A stretch of 14,005 nucleotides of DNA. It comes from JAGGSN01 sp965603725 (lineage in GTDB: Bacteria > Zixibacteria > MSB-5A5 > UBA10806 > 4484-95). Positions 1-8,007 of the stretch are shown here, in pieces. The stretch spans positions 1-14,005 of the forward strand of contig CBFDEC010000062.1 in the NCBI GenBank assembly GCA_965603725.1. The letters are read 5' to 3'. Below the pieces are notes generated by a model. That model saw only the letters and a program-made list of their open reading frames with translations, did not search any database and was not told the DNA's origin. The position numbers and the translations under genes are program-made. Numbering within the stretch: position 1 is the stretch's first letter; each line of letters opens with the position of its first letter.

Positions 1-2
1 CA

Positions 3-134
3 CTCCTGTGTTTTTGGGAAACCGCCCATTATCTATCAACGACTTACGAGAAATCGAGCCGCACAACTGTAGAAGATGGGTCTAAGTATGTTAATGGAAC
101 TCGCTGGAAAACAAAAAGTTATAAAGCATCTTAA
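3..134 (+). other. possible 3' remnant of a plus-strand gene
   Basis: The first 189 bases hold no complete gene. One frame is open from the window edge to a TAA at 132-134 (about 43 residues, no recognisable motif). Two other frames together read like a protein tail interrupted by a frameshift near base 73: one gives SINDLREIEPHNCRRWV and stops, the next gives MLMELAGKQKVIKHLKN and stops at 139-141. I cannot decide whether this is the true end of a gene or a decayed fragment. It would converge on the minus-strand gene that ends at 190. Sequence to the left of the window would settle it. Confidence 0.2.
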
Positions 135-189
135 AAATTAATTAAAAGTGACTAATAAACTATACAGCTATACAATTGAGCAGCATTTA

Positions 190-1569
190 CTATTTAAGCA
201 ATATCATCTTCTTGATTTCTGTATAATCCCCGGCTTGTAGCTTATAAAAGTAAATACCAGATGATAAATCACTAGGTTGCCAGGCCACCTGATAGTAACC
301 TGGTTGTTTTATACCATCTTGAATAATGCTAACTCGCCTACCAAGTATATTATAGATATTAATTATGACCTGAGATTGTTGCGGTAATTCATAATTAATC
401 ATAGTCGAAGCATTGAAAGGATTTGGGTAGTTTTGCGAAAGGTTGAAGCTTAACGGTACAACATCAAGTAAATCATCTATTCCAATATGCTGATCATAAT
501 AGAATGCTCCCATATCACAGATCGTGCTATCGGGATCACAGGGTGAGTCCGGATTGCCGGCATCTATGCAGGGAGAGTCTTCAAGAAGATGATAATCGCA
601 ATTATCGGGATTTTCGAACAACGGGTCAAAAAAAATGTCGCCGTAGATATCGCAGGAGTCACCGTTGACATTGATCTCGACGAGATCGCCGAAACCGGGC
701 GGGGGAGGATTAATATCAAACCCCTGGTTATAAAAATCACTATACATGACAATGCTGTCCGCCGAGCCGAAAATAGCCCAAGTCCGATGTCCTTCAAAAA
801 TGCAGTTCCTGCAAGTCATAAGGCTTTGAGGATCAAGACGTATTCCATCCGATATTACTCCATCATTTCTTGAAAAGGTACAGTGATCGAATATTACAAT
901 GTTTATAGGTGAATATATATACGCGGCACCACCCGAATTATACCCTCCAAGACAGATATTATCGCTGATAACACAATATTCGATGATGCCGGTTCCCCCG
1001 CCGTAGATTCCTCCGCCATACTGGCTTGCTTCATTGTGGGATATGTTACAATGCGAGATGGTGAAATTGGCTCCCCATGTGGGGTCCAGCCATATACCAC
1101 CACCGTAATATCCGGTGTTATTCTTGATTTCGCTATGGGCAATTGTCATATGTCCCGAAGTTCCACAATAAATGGCCGAAACACCCCATTCGTTGCTGCG
1201 AACATACTGCACGGTGGCGAATGCGATTTGACCGATTCCGGGCTCACCAAAAGAAATCCCTTTCCAGCCAATAACGGTATCGGCGGCGAAAAAACAGATC
1301 GAATCGGCTTCCGTCCCGACCGCTTGAAGCTCTCCATTCACAATAAATATATAATGTCCCTGGAAATTTACATGCACGTCCGGTTCGATAGTTAGTGTTG
1401 AATCGGTATGAATTGTGATATCTCCCTGTATCAGGTACGGCGAGCCGGTCGCTGTCCAGGTACCTGAGACATATCCACCGGGGATAATGGTATCTGCCGA
1501 TAGATCTGAAACAGTACCAGATAAAAGTAATAATATCGAAATCATGGCGAAAAATATAAATTTTTTCAT
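190..1569 (-). CDS. secreted parallel beta-helix protein with C-terminal type A sorting domain
   Basis: 459 residues, complete. A typical signal peptide covers residues 1-25 (MKKF, a hydrophobic run, then cleavage near LSA). Residues about 50-300 are repetitive, with short beta-strand/turn units and repeated YGGGI motifs (near 155 and 184), as in NosD/pectate-lyase-like right-handed beta-helices. A segment at 325-358 (SPCIDAGNPD...DMGAFYYD) is common at the end of such helices in candidate-phylum proteins. Residues 375-459 (NYPNPFN, then LGRRV, SGIYFYKL and a KKMILLK end) match the type A C-terminal sorting domain used by type IX secretion. The protein is therefore probably exported to the cell surface or medium, with adhesion or polysaccharide interaction as family-level guesses only. 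GAGG lies just upstream of the ATG. No catalytic residues could be assigned. The gene stands alone, downstream of tRNA-Glu. Confidence 0.9.
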   Translation of the reverse strand: MKKFIFFAMISILLLLSGTVSDLSADTIIPGGYVSGTWTATGSPYLIQGDITIHTDSTLTIEPDVHVNFQGHYIFIVNGELQAVGTEADSICFFAADTVIGWKGISFGEPGIGQIAFATVQYVRSNEWGVSAIYCGTSGHMTIAHSEIKNNTGYYGGGIWLDPTWGANFTISHCNISHNEASQYGGGIYGGGTGIIEYCVISDNICLGGYNSGGAAYIYSPINIVIFDHCTFSRNDGVISDGIRLDPQSLMTCRNCIFEGHRTWAIFGSADSIVMYSDFYNQGFDINPPPPGFGDLVEINVNGDSCDIYGDIFFDPLFENPDNCDYHLLEDSPCIDAGNPDSPCDPDSTICDMGAFYYDQHIGIDDLLDVVPLSFNLSQNYPNPFNASTMINYELPQQSQVIINIYNILGRRVSIIQDGIKQPGYYQVAWQPSDLSSGIYFYKLQAGDYTEIKKMILLK

Positions 1570-1754
1570 GGTATCCTCTATAAATGCAAACTGTTTTTAT
1601 CAGAATGCATATTAATAATCCTTGTAAATATAATAATAAAGATTACACAAAATGCAATATATATTTTATCTTATTGATAAAAATCTTGAGAATATGATGT
1701 AAAAGAATACATGGCTGAATATCTTTATAAGATATAATATATTAACGAGTTAAC

Positions 1755-1830
1755 TGGTAGCGCTACGGGGAATCGAACCCCGGTTTGATGGCTGAGAACC
1801 ACCCGTCCTAGTCCACTAGACGATAGCGCC
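1755..1830 (-). tRNA. tRNA-Glu (anticodon CUC), CCA encoded
   Basis: A 76-base cloverleaf reads on the minus strand. The acceptor stem is GGCGCTA/TAGCGCT, the D arm GTCTAGTGGACTAGGAC, and the anticodon stem GGTGG/CCATC with loop TTCTCAG, giving anticodon CTC. A four-base variable loop and T arm CGGGG-TTCGATT-CCCCG follow, then discriminator A and an encoded CCA at 1755-1757. The D arm closely resembles known bacterial tRNA-Glu. CUC reads only GAG, so a UUC isoacceptor should exist elsewhere. One oddity is that the first acceptor pair is G1-U72 wobble rather than the usual G-C. Confidence 0.95.
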
Positions 1831-1840
1831 GGATTGCGGC

Positions 1841-1868
1841 AATATATATTAACCAGCTAATATGTCAA
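1841..1868 (-). promoter_or_regulatory. sigma-70-type promoter of tRNA-Glu
   Basis: On the minus strand a perfect TTGACA (1863-1868) is followed, after a 16-base spacer, by TATATT (1841-1846). Transcription would start around 1834, only a few bases before the tRNA 5' end at 1830. The promoter lies in the 99-base gap after the glucan phosphorylase stop, so the tRNA need not depend on read-through from that gene. Confidence 0.75.
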
Positions 1869-1929
1869 GCCCTTAGTGAATTATAGGTTAAAAGAATTCC
1901 AGGCGAGTATCGTTCTTAGCGGTATATTA

Positions 1930-4539
1930 TTACAAATCCGATTTGATGGCAACTTTTTCAGTTTCAGGCTTTACAATTGTATCGCCGATCCATCGTATAT
2001 TTTCCAGGCCGAACTGGTCGATAAGGTCTTGATGGTTGGGCATTATTCTAACAGAATAGCCGAACAACCCGCTTTCATCACAGGGGATGAAACCCTCATA
2101 TTTATAAAGATTATCCTGAACCGGACCAGCATATTTCATGGCATCGGTATTGCTTTCGATTATATTGTAGTCGCTATCCAGCGGTCCGTTATAAATCTGA
2201 ACGGTCACGTCCTCGGGTTTTAGATTGCCCAGTTTGATTTCGGCTTCAATTTTAAGAGCAAACCCGACCTCGACTTCCTTTTTCTGAACGCCGGCATTTA
2301 TGATTTGAACCTCATGCCAGTGATCTTTAACAAACTTTTTCCATTTAACCAGTTCTTTTGTTCTGGCGAAATCATCCGCTGAAAGGTTTTTCCAGTTATC
2401 ATAAGCCTTCATATAGAATGTATCGGTGTACTCTTTTACCATCCTGTTGGTATTGAAAATCGGTGAAAGCTTCATAATGGAATTTTTCATCCTGGCTATC
2501 CACTGCCGCGGTAGGCCATCAGTCCCTACATGATAAAAGAGCGGGATAATCTCATTTTCAAGAACATCGTATAACGCTTTACTTTCCACTTCATCCTGGT
2601 AGTTGGGATCGTCATACGATTCACCGGCGCCAATTGCCCAGCCAGTATCGGTGTCATATCCCTCGCACCACCAGCCATCGAGAATACTTAAATTCAAACC
2701 GCCATTCGGGATGACCTTCATGCCGCTGGTGCCGCTGGCCTCAAGAGGCCGCCTGGGCGTATTCAACCATAAGTCCACACCCTGGACCAGGTATCGGGCG
2801 ACATTAATATCATAGTTTTCCAAAAAAACTATGTGATTCCGGACATTTTCATCACGGCCATAGTGCACGATTTGCTTAATAAGGTCTTTGCCGCCGTTAT
2901 CGTGCGGGTGCGCTTTACCGGCAAAGATAATCTGAACCGGCCGTTCACTGTCAGTCATTATCTTTTTCAATCGTTCCATGTCTCTTAATACCAGAGTCGC
3001 CCTTTTGTAGGTGGCAAACCTTCGGGCAAAACCAATAGTGAGCGCCTCGGGGTTTAAAGCTTCATATGCATTGTTCACTTCTTTGAAACTGGCGCCCCGG
3101 CGTTTTAACTGTTCGGCCAATCTTCTGCGAGTGAAAGCTACCAGACGTTCACGGCGGCGTTCATGGATACGCCACAGCTCGACATCGGGGATTCTTTCAA
3201 CTCGCTGCCAGATAGTCTGATCGCCCGGTTTTTTCAGCCAGCCGGGTCCCAGGTATCTCAGGTACAATTCGGACATCTCGTGTGAAATCCAGGAATGAGT
3301 ATGGATGCCATTGGTGACATGACTTATCGGAACTTCGTTGAGAGGAACTCTGGGCCATATCGATTGCCACATCTGACGCGATACCTCGCCATGAAACCTG
3401 CTCACTCCATTAGCGTAGGCCGTTGTTCGCAGAGCCAAAAGAGCCATATTAAAAGCTTCGCCGTCGTTATCAGGGTTAAATCTACCCAAACTTAAAAAAT
3501 CACTTTTTTTCATTCCCGATTTATCAAAAATGTTTCTTAAATACATCTCAACCAGGGTTGGATGGAACTTATCAATCCCTGCCGGCACCGGCGTATGAGT
3601 GGTGAATATTGTTCCGCACTTAACAATCTGGGCTGCCTCATCCAGAGTTAAATTGTCGGTGATAATCCTGTGTTTCATTCTTTCTAAAGGCATAAAACCG
3701 GCATGCCCTTCGTTCATATGGCAGACATGTACATGAATATCGAGTTTCCTTAAAGCTTTCATTCCGCCGACACCCAGGATTAACTCCTGCTGGATGCGAG
3801 TTTCATTATCGCCGCCATACAACTGGTAGGTAATCTTGCGATCATTATAACTGTTTTCTGGAGTATTTGTGTCTAATAGATATAATGATATGCGCCCTAC
3901 CCGGGCTCGCCATATTCGGCAATAAACAGTCCGGTCCGGAAATTCTATGTTCACCAATATAGGCAGATCATCATCGTCAAGTTCAAGTTTTATGGGCATG
4001 TTGTAGAAATCGTTATCGGGATATGTTTCCTGCTGCCAGCCATCGGCGTTAAGATATTGCTGAAAATAACCTCTTTGATATAAAAGCCCTATGCCCACCA
4101 GAGGAAGACCAAGTTCGCTGGCCGATTTTAGATGATCGCCTGCCAGAATACCCAGACCGCCGGAATAGATAGGCATGCATTCAGTCAGCCCATATTCCAT
4201 TGAGAAGTAGGCAATTTTTGGATCATTAAATTTGCCATAGGTACTTTCAAACCATCCCGGACTCACAAGGTAATCTTGAAGATCTTTATATACCCGATCA
4301 AGCTGAGCCATAAATCCTTCATCATTGAGCGCCTGGCTGAGCTTATCCTGTTTAATTTTGCCAAGCATTCTCACCGGGTTATGATTGGTTTCAAGCCACA
4401 AATCGCGATCGAGCCGTCGGAAAAGCTGTATTGCCTCAAAGTCCCAGGACCAGCGCAGGTTGTAGGCCAATTCATTTAAGGGCAGCAATTCATCTGGTAA
4501 AGCCGCCTTAATTAAAAATGTGTCGAATGCTTTTGCCAT
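1930..4539 (-). CDS. glgP: alpha-glucan (glycogen/maltodextrin) phosphorylase, GT35
   Basis: 869 residues, complete. The enzyme releases glucose-1-phosphate from alpha-1,4-glucans with phosphate, using pyridoxal phosphate, in the cytoplasm. The N-terminal ~110 residues (NLRWSWDFEA near 27) are the DUF3417 extension of the bacterial/archaeal phosphorylase subgroup. The core carries YSGGLGILAGDHLKSASELG (125-144), HMNEGHAGF (274-282), HVTNGIHTHSW (407-417), GFARRFATYKRA (503-514) and the PLP site EASGTSGMK (600-608), with K608 as the expected Schiff-base lysine. The C-terminal ~130 residues look like the accessory beta-rich tail of this subgroup. The length suits the ~850-residue class. CAGGAG precedes the ATG. 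It lies downstream of and co-oriented with pckA, but 399 bases away, so a shared transcript is possible but unproven. The preferred glucan chain length cannot be read from the sequence. Confidence 0.95.
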   Translation of the reverse strand: MAKAFDTFLIKAALPDELLPLNELAYNLRWSWDFEAIQLFRRLDRDLWLETNHNPVRMLGKIKQDKLSQALNDEGFMAQLDRVYKDLQDYLVSPGWFESTYGKFNDPKIAYFSMEYGLTECMPIYSGGLGILAGDHLKSASELGLPLVGIGLLYQRGYFQQYLNADGWQQETYPDNDFYNMPIKLELDDDDLPILVNIEFPDRTVYCRIWRARVGRISLYLLDTNTPENSYNDRKITYQLYGGDNETRIQQELILGVGGMKALRKLDIHVHVCHMNEGHAGFMPLERMKHRIITDNLTLDEAAQIVKCGTIFTTHTPVPAGIDKFHPTLVEMYLRNIFDKSGMKKSDFLSLGRFNPDNDGEAFNMALLALRTTAYANGVSRFHGEVSRQMWQSIWPRVPLNEVPISHVTNGIHTHSWISHEMSELYLRYLGPGWLKKPGDQTIWQRVERIPDVELWRIHERRRERLVAFTRRRLAEQLKRRGASFKEVNNAYEALNPEALTIGFARRFATYKRATLVLRDMERLKKIMTDSERPVQIIFAGKAHPHDNGGKDLIKQIVHYGRDENVRNHIVFLENYDINVARYLVQGVDLWLNTPRRPLEASGTSGMKVIPNGGLNLSILDGWWCEGYDTDTGWAIGAGESYDDPNYQDEVESKALYDVLENEIIPLFYHVGTDGLPRQWIARMKNSIMKLSPIFNTNRMVKEYTDTFYMKAYDNWKNLSADDFARTKELVKWKKFVKDHWHEVQIINAGVQKKEVEVGFALKIEAEIKLGNLKPEDVTVQIYNGPLDSDYNIIESNTDAMKYAGPVQDNLYKYEGFIPCDESGLFGYSVRIMPNHQDLIDQFGLENIRWIGDTIVKPETEKVAIKSDL

Positions 4540-4938
4540 TTTAAACTCCTGAATAAAAATATTTTACGAAAATAATGATAATAGTTTAACAAATATTTTC
4601 ATAATTTCAACATATTTATGAAAAAATTCATTACCCTAAAAAAGCCCGTTTTCTCATCGAAATCTTCAATCCGATCGCTAAAATGTAAATCATCTATATT
4701 TATATCGGCAAATAAGCTTATCTGCTTTGTATTTTTAAGCTGATTACTTTAGTTACCGCCGGTTTCGATATTTTTAAACACTTTTCCAAGGTATCGCCGG
4801 ACTATATAAATATTATCATTGTTGTCCGGCCTTTTCATAAATAATAAACTCATAACTGTCATCCCCGCAGAAGTCCCGACAGTAATGAAGCATAGCACTA
4901 ATTAAATTCGGTTATTTGAAACATGATGGCAAATTTTG
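4540..4938. other. 399-base pckA-glgP intergenic spacer
   Basis: No gene was found. The spacer is AT-rich and separates two co-oriented minus-strand genes. It holds the overlapping hairpin arms listed at 4757-4830. It also holds a weak palindrome, ACTGTC (4856-4861) with GACAGT (4878-4883), just after the pckA stop. No stem with a T-run was seen, so the pckA terminator is not identified. No convincing -35/-10 pair for glgP was recognised. Confidence 0.6.
4757..4830 (-). promoter_or_regulatory. mutually exclusive hairpins in the glgP upstream region
   Basis: On the minus strand GCCGGAC (complement of 4824-4830) can pair with GTCCGGC (complement of 4796-4802), a 7-bp stem with a 21-base loop. 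The same middle arm, extended by GATA, can instead pair with TATCG plus CCGG (complement of 4759-4770), about 9 bp with a bulge. The two stems exclude each other, as in attenuators or riboswitches. Neither is followed by a T-run, so intrinsic termination is not supported. The arms lie about 220-290 bases before glgP. Confidence 0.3.
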
Positions 4939-6537
4939 CTATTGAGGTCCAACGTTTTTGACCTCCTCGGGAGCCTCATCCTCGAATTGTTTGAAATTAT
5001 CTTTAAACATACCGGCAAGTTTTTGGGCGGTTTTGTCATATTTGCCTTTGTCCTGCCAGGTGTTGCGTTGATTCAGCAGTTCGGATGGCGCCCCCGGGCA
5101 GGTCTTCGGAACATCGAAACCATAGATTGGGTCTTTAAACATATTTGCTTGCGCCAAAGTTCCGTTTAAGACGGCTTTAACCATTGCCCTGGTGAAAGCG
5201 ATTTTAATCCTTTTGCCCGTTCCATAAGGACCGCCGGTCCAGCCGGTGTTAACCAGCCAGCAGTTAACATTGTGTTTCCTGATTTTTTCATCGAGGAGCC
5301 TGGCATATTTGAAGGGGTGCAATACCATAAATGGCGCTCCGAAACAAGCGGAGAACGCAGCCTGCGGCTCACTGCCAAGACCTTTCTCGGTGCCGGCTAC
5401 TTTGGCGGTATAGCCCGACATAAAATGATACATAGCCTGAACCGGCGTCAAACGGGCAACCGGCGGCATAACGCCAAAAGCATCACAGGTAAGCATAATA
5501 ATATTTTTCGGATGGCCGGCTGATGCTCCTTTGAAGATGTCGGGAATATGAGTTAAAGGATAAGCGGCGCGCGTATTTTCAGTAAGGGTATCATCATCGA
5601 GGTCGAGACGTCTTGTCCAGATATCTAAAGCTACATTTTCAAGAATAGTCCCGAACCTGCGAGTAGTATTGAAGATTTCCGGCTCTGCCTCAGGAGAAAG
5701 CCTTATTACTTTGGCATAACAGCCGCCCTCGAAATTGAAGATGCCGCTCTGACTCCAACCGTGCTCATCATCGCCGATCAGACGTCTTTCAGGATCTGCC
5801 GACAGAGTAGTCTTACCGGTTCCCGATAGACCAAAAAACAAAGCGACATCATCATCGGCGCCAATATTTGCCGAACAGTGCATCGACAGGACATTGTCCA
5901 GAGGAAGAAGATAATTTAAAACAGTGAAAATCGATTTTTTTATTTCCCCGCCATAGCTGGTCCCGCCAATGAGGACTAACTTCTTACCCAGGTTCAATAT
6001 CACAAAGGCTTCAGAGTTGGTGCAATCAAGGTCCGGCATCGCCATAAAATTGGGAACATGCAGGATTGTAAATTCAGGGACATGATGTTTTAAAGACTCT
6101 ATTTCGGCCTGAATAAACATTGTCCTGGCGAAAAGATTATGCCAGGCAGTTTCTGTAATAACCCTGATCGGCAGTTGGAACTCTTTGTTGGCTCCGGCAT
6201 AGCAATCCTGAATATAAAGGTCTTTTCCCTGAAGATATGCCAGCAGACGATTAAACAATAAATTAAATTTTTCCTGGCTGAATGGTTTATTTACTTTCCC
6301 CCACCAGACTTTGTCTTTGCTTGAGGATTCCTCGACAATGAACTTATCATGAGCCGCCCGGCCGGTATGCTGACCCGTCCGGACAGAAATCGGTCCAAGA
6401 TGAGCTACATACCCTTCTCTTCGTTTGATTATTTCTTCATAGAGAGCCGGTGTGTTAAGGTTCCAGTGTGCCTGACGGATATTTATTATGCCATGGCTGT
6501 CAAGCCCGAACGAGCTTTCAATATGTCCGGTCGCCAT
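4939..6537 (-). CDS. pckA: phosphoenolpyruvate carboxykinase (ATP)
   Basis: 532 residues, complete, the usual length of the ATP-dependent family. It converts oxaloacetate and ATP to phosphoenolpyruvate, ADP and CO2, the entry step of gluconeogenesis, in the cytoplasm. Visible active-site motifs are TGRAAHDK (58-65, with the oxaloacetate-binding arginine), SYGGEIKKS (194-202, with the metal/substrate tyrosine and lysine pair), MHCSANIG (219-226, metal histidine), the Walker A-type GLSGTGKT (236-243), IGDDEHGW (254-261, metal aspartates) and ENTRAAYP (320-327, catalytic arginine). GLSGTGKT and the overall layout separate it from the GTP-dependent family. A strong GGAGGG lies just before the ATG at 6537, supporting this start. 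It stands ahead of glgP on the same strand. No key residue is missing. Confidence 0.97.
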   Translation of the reverse strand: MATGHIESSFGLDSHGIINIRQAHWNLNTPALYEEIIKRREGYVAHLGPISVRTGQHTGRAAHDKFIVEESSSKDKVWWGKVNKPFSQEKFNLLFNRLLAYLQGKDLYIQDCYAGANKEFQLPIRVITETAWHNLFARTMFIQAEIESLKHHVPEFTILHVPNFMAMPDLDCTNSEAFVILNLGKKLVLIGGTSYGGEIKKSIFTVLNYLLPLDNVLSMHCSANIGADDDVALFFGLSGTGKTTLSADPERRLIGDDEHGWSQSGIFNFEGGCYAKVIRLSPEAEPEIFNTTRRFGTILENVALDIWTRRLDLDDDTLTENTRAAYPLTHIPDIFKGASAGHPKNIIMLTCDAFGVMPPVARLTPVQAMYHFMSGYTAKVAGTEKGLGSEPQAAFSACFGAPFMVLHPFKYARLLDEKIRKHNVNCWLVNTGWTGGPYGTGKRIKIAFTRAMVKAVLNGTLAQANMFKDPIYGFDVPKTCPGAPSELLNQRNTWQDKGKYDKTAQKLAGMFKDNFKQFEDEAPEEVKNVGPQ

Positions 6538-6573
6538 ATTCCCTCCAATGTCTTATTACTTGAATTTCCTGAT

Positions 6574-6656
6574 CATTATCGACGCCAAACCATTCGAAAT
6601 AAGGATATTTGTTTATTGAAATATTATTACGACATAGATTAGACATTATAGACGCC
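6574..6656 (-). promoter_or_regulatory. two 13-bp direct repeats upstream of pckA
   Basis: On the minus strand GGCGTCTATAATG (complement of 6644-6656) and GGCGTCGATAATG (complement of 6574-6586) differ by one base and start 70 bases apart. Both lie within 120 bases of the pckA start. Each contains a -10-like hexamer (TATAAT, GATAAT), but no good -35 hexamer sits at 16-18 bases. They may be tandem promoters or a repeated regulator site. The repeat is seen, the role is a guess. Confidence 0.35.
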
Positions 6657-6710
6657 TAACAATAATCAAACATAATACCATCACTTAAAATTTCCATATG
6701 GGCAACGCCA

Positions 6711-6747
6711 AATATTAAAAGGCTGGATCGTATAATAATCCAGCCTT
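6711..6747 (-). terminator. intrinsic terminator of the SWIB gene
   Basis: A perfect 10-bp stem, AAGGCTGGAT (6719-6728) with ATCCAGCCTT (6738-6747), has a 9-base loop. On the minus strand the stem is followed by TTTTAATATTT. It begins 25 bases after the stop codon of the SWIB gene (6773). Confidence 0.85.
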
Positions 6748-6772
6748 ATACGTCTGAAAAAATAGGTCTGCC

Positions 6773-7177
6773 CTATGAAAGGTGCTTTGAAATCAGCTTT
6801 GTCATTTCAAACATGCTGACTTTCTTTTTGCCGCCGAAAACTTTTAACAGTTTGGCGTCAGCGTTTATCATGGTCCTTTTCACTCTGTCCTGCAGACCGT
6901 TTTTCTTGATGTAAGCCCAGATCTTTTTGGTAACCTCAGTTCTTGGTATCGGCTTGCCGCCAATAACATCCCCTAAGGCGGCGCTGATATTCCAGGGCCT
7001 CATGAAAGCGGGATTGGGTTTACGTTTGGCTTTTTTCTTAGCCTTTTTCTTAGTAACTTTCTTTTTCGTTACTTTCTTTTTGGCAACTTTTTTCCTGGTA
7101 GCTTTTTTCTTAGCTACTTTTCTCTTAGTTGCTTTTTTCCTGGTGGCTTTTTTCTTAGCCTTTTTCTTAGCTGGCAT
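6773..7177 (-). CDS. SWIB/MDM2-domain protein with lysine-rich histone-like tail
   Basis: 134 residues, complete. Residues 1-53 are an alanine/lysine/threonine tail built from degenerate units such as KKATRKKA and KKVTKKK, like histone H1 or AlgP tails. Residues about 56-134 form one SWIB/MDM2-type domain: NPAFMRPWNISAALGDVIGG, then IPRTEVTKKIWAYIKKNGLQ, ending in the VFGGKKKVSMFEMTKLISKH helix. Bacterial SWIB proteins, known best from Chlamydiae, are presumed to act on DNA or chromatin; the basic tail supports non-specific DNA binding here. AGGAGAGG precedes the ATG at 7177. The gene is monocistronic, with a terminator 25 bases after the stop. The partner of the SWIB fold in bacteria is not established, so a nucleoid-associated role is an inference. 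Confidence 0.9.
   Translation of the reverse strand: MPAKKKAKKKATRKKATKRKVAKKKATRKKVAKKKVTKKKVTKKKAKKKAKRKPNPAFMRPWNISAALGDVIGGKPIPRTEVTKKIWAYIKKNGLQDRVKRTMINADAKLLKVFGGKKKVSMFEMTKLISKHLS
7028..7165 (-). repeat. degenerate tandem repeats coding for the lysine-rich tail
   Basis: Units of about 12-15 bases of the kind GCTTTTTTCTTAGC/CTTTTTCTTAG recur across the 5' part of the SWIB gene. They translate to repeated (A/V)(T)KKK units. Such arrays change length readily by slippage, so the tail length may vary between strains. Confidence 0.7.
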
Positions 7178-7556
7178 GCGCCCTCTCCTGGTTAAGGGTT
7201 AACAGTTGTTTTAATATGTTTTAAATTTTTTTAAAATCTAACCTCGATTAAATGATTACCCTTTTGGCTCATTATTGCAAATTCCCGAACTCCATGAAAA
7301 TTATAGGAGTAATTTATCAAGAAATTCAAATAAAATTTAACCATAAGACAAAAAAAATGATTTTTTTTAGAGGGTGGCCGACGACCCGTTTGGGATGCTT
7401 TTGAGTAAATATTCAGATTATTGTTTTTTCAGGAGATGAAAAAGGGGAATGTTCTGGTCTTCACATAGACGGCAATCGAAGATCTGCCCTATGTAACCCC
7501 AATTGAGGCAGTCCCTGTTAGAATACACATCCATATATACGTATAGTCTTAGGCTA

Positions 7557-7643
7557 CATTATTCACAAACGATAACATGTGCTGGCATCCGCCATAGGCG
7601 GACTTCTGCCAGAACTGTCGGAAATAACTTCCGACAGCACAAA
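7557..7643 (-). repeat. branched palindromic repeat element, copy 1
   Basis: 87 bases, inverted relative to the copy at 12599-12687. Shared blocks read on this strand are CATTATTCACAAA, ATGTGC, GGCATCCGCCA, CTTCTGCC, CTGTCGGAA, CTTCCGACAGCACAAA. It can fold as a three-way junction: outer TGTGC/GCACA, arm one CTGGCA/TGCCAG enclosing TCCGCC-ATA-GGCGGA, arm two CTGTCGGAA/TTCCGACAG. No ORF lies inside, so it is probably a non-autonomous mobile or REP-like element. Strand is assigned arbitrarily relative to copy 2. Confidence 0.8.
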
Positions 7644-7768
7644 GACACTCTGTATTTTTAATGGATTCCTGACATTATTTCTATCATATTATTATCCAAA
7701 GGATTAAAAGCTAATTTTTAATGATAAAATAGATTTTATAAATAATTGGGGTTAGTATTATACTCGTG

Positions 7769-7796
7769 TTGACCATTTGAATTATCTGTTTATACT
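7769..7796 (+). promoter_or_regulatory. orphan plus-strand promoter-like sequence
   Basis: TTGACC (7769-7774), a 16-base spacer and TATACT (7791-7796) each match the sigma-70 hexamers at five of six positions. No plus-strand gene follows before 10785. A transcript from it would run through the 7850-7886 hairpin and antisense into the DUF2934 gene. In AT-rich DNA such matches also arise by chance. Confidence 0.3.
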
Positions 7797-8007
7797 TTAA
7801 TATTACTGCAGATATTATAGAACGCCATTTAAGCTATTAAGAGAAAGGCAAAGCCGGATTATTATAAGACGAGGCAACCCGGTTTTCGAATTTTAACGGG
7901 CACACTTATACATGCATATGATGTTAAAACCTTGTTTCAACAACAATGCTTTATAATATTGGACGCAGCCTGCTGTCTATGGCAATTGACTCATATAAGA
8001 GTTCGGC

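Larger units (their letters stand above)
7178..8007. other. 830-base non-coding spacer between the SWIB and DUF2934 genes
   Basis: No gene was found on either strand. Contents seen are: the AT-rich upstream region of the SWIB gene; a hairpin at 7463-7494 (ACATAG/CTATGT outer stem, GGCA/TGCC inner stem); one copy of a branched palindromic repeat (7557-7643); a plus-strand promoter-like pair (7769-7796); and an imperfect hairpin with arms AAAGCCGG (7850-7857) and CCGGTTTT (7879-7886). The length is generous for a spacer between two small co-oriented genes. Confidence 0.6.

Noticed and set aside
1719..1735. AT-only hairpin (ATATCTT/AAGATAT) as terminator of tRNA-Glu
   Set aside because: It has a pure AT stem and no T-run follows on the minus strand.
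6927..7202. Plus-strand phenylalanine/alanine-rich open frame
   Set aside because: It is the antisense reading of the lysine-rich tail of the SWIB gene (AAG/AAA becomes CTT/TTT); the hydrophobic repeats are an artefact.
7841..7890. Resemblance to a cyclic di-GMP-I (GEMM) riboswitch because of GGCAAAGCC and GACGAGGCAACC
   Set aside because: The characteristic order (GGCAAACC, a stem, then GACGCAAAGCC with a tetraloop-receptor arm) is not present, and no plus-strand gene follows.
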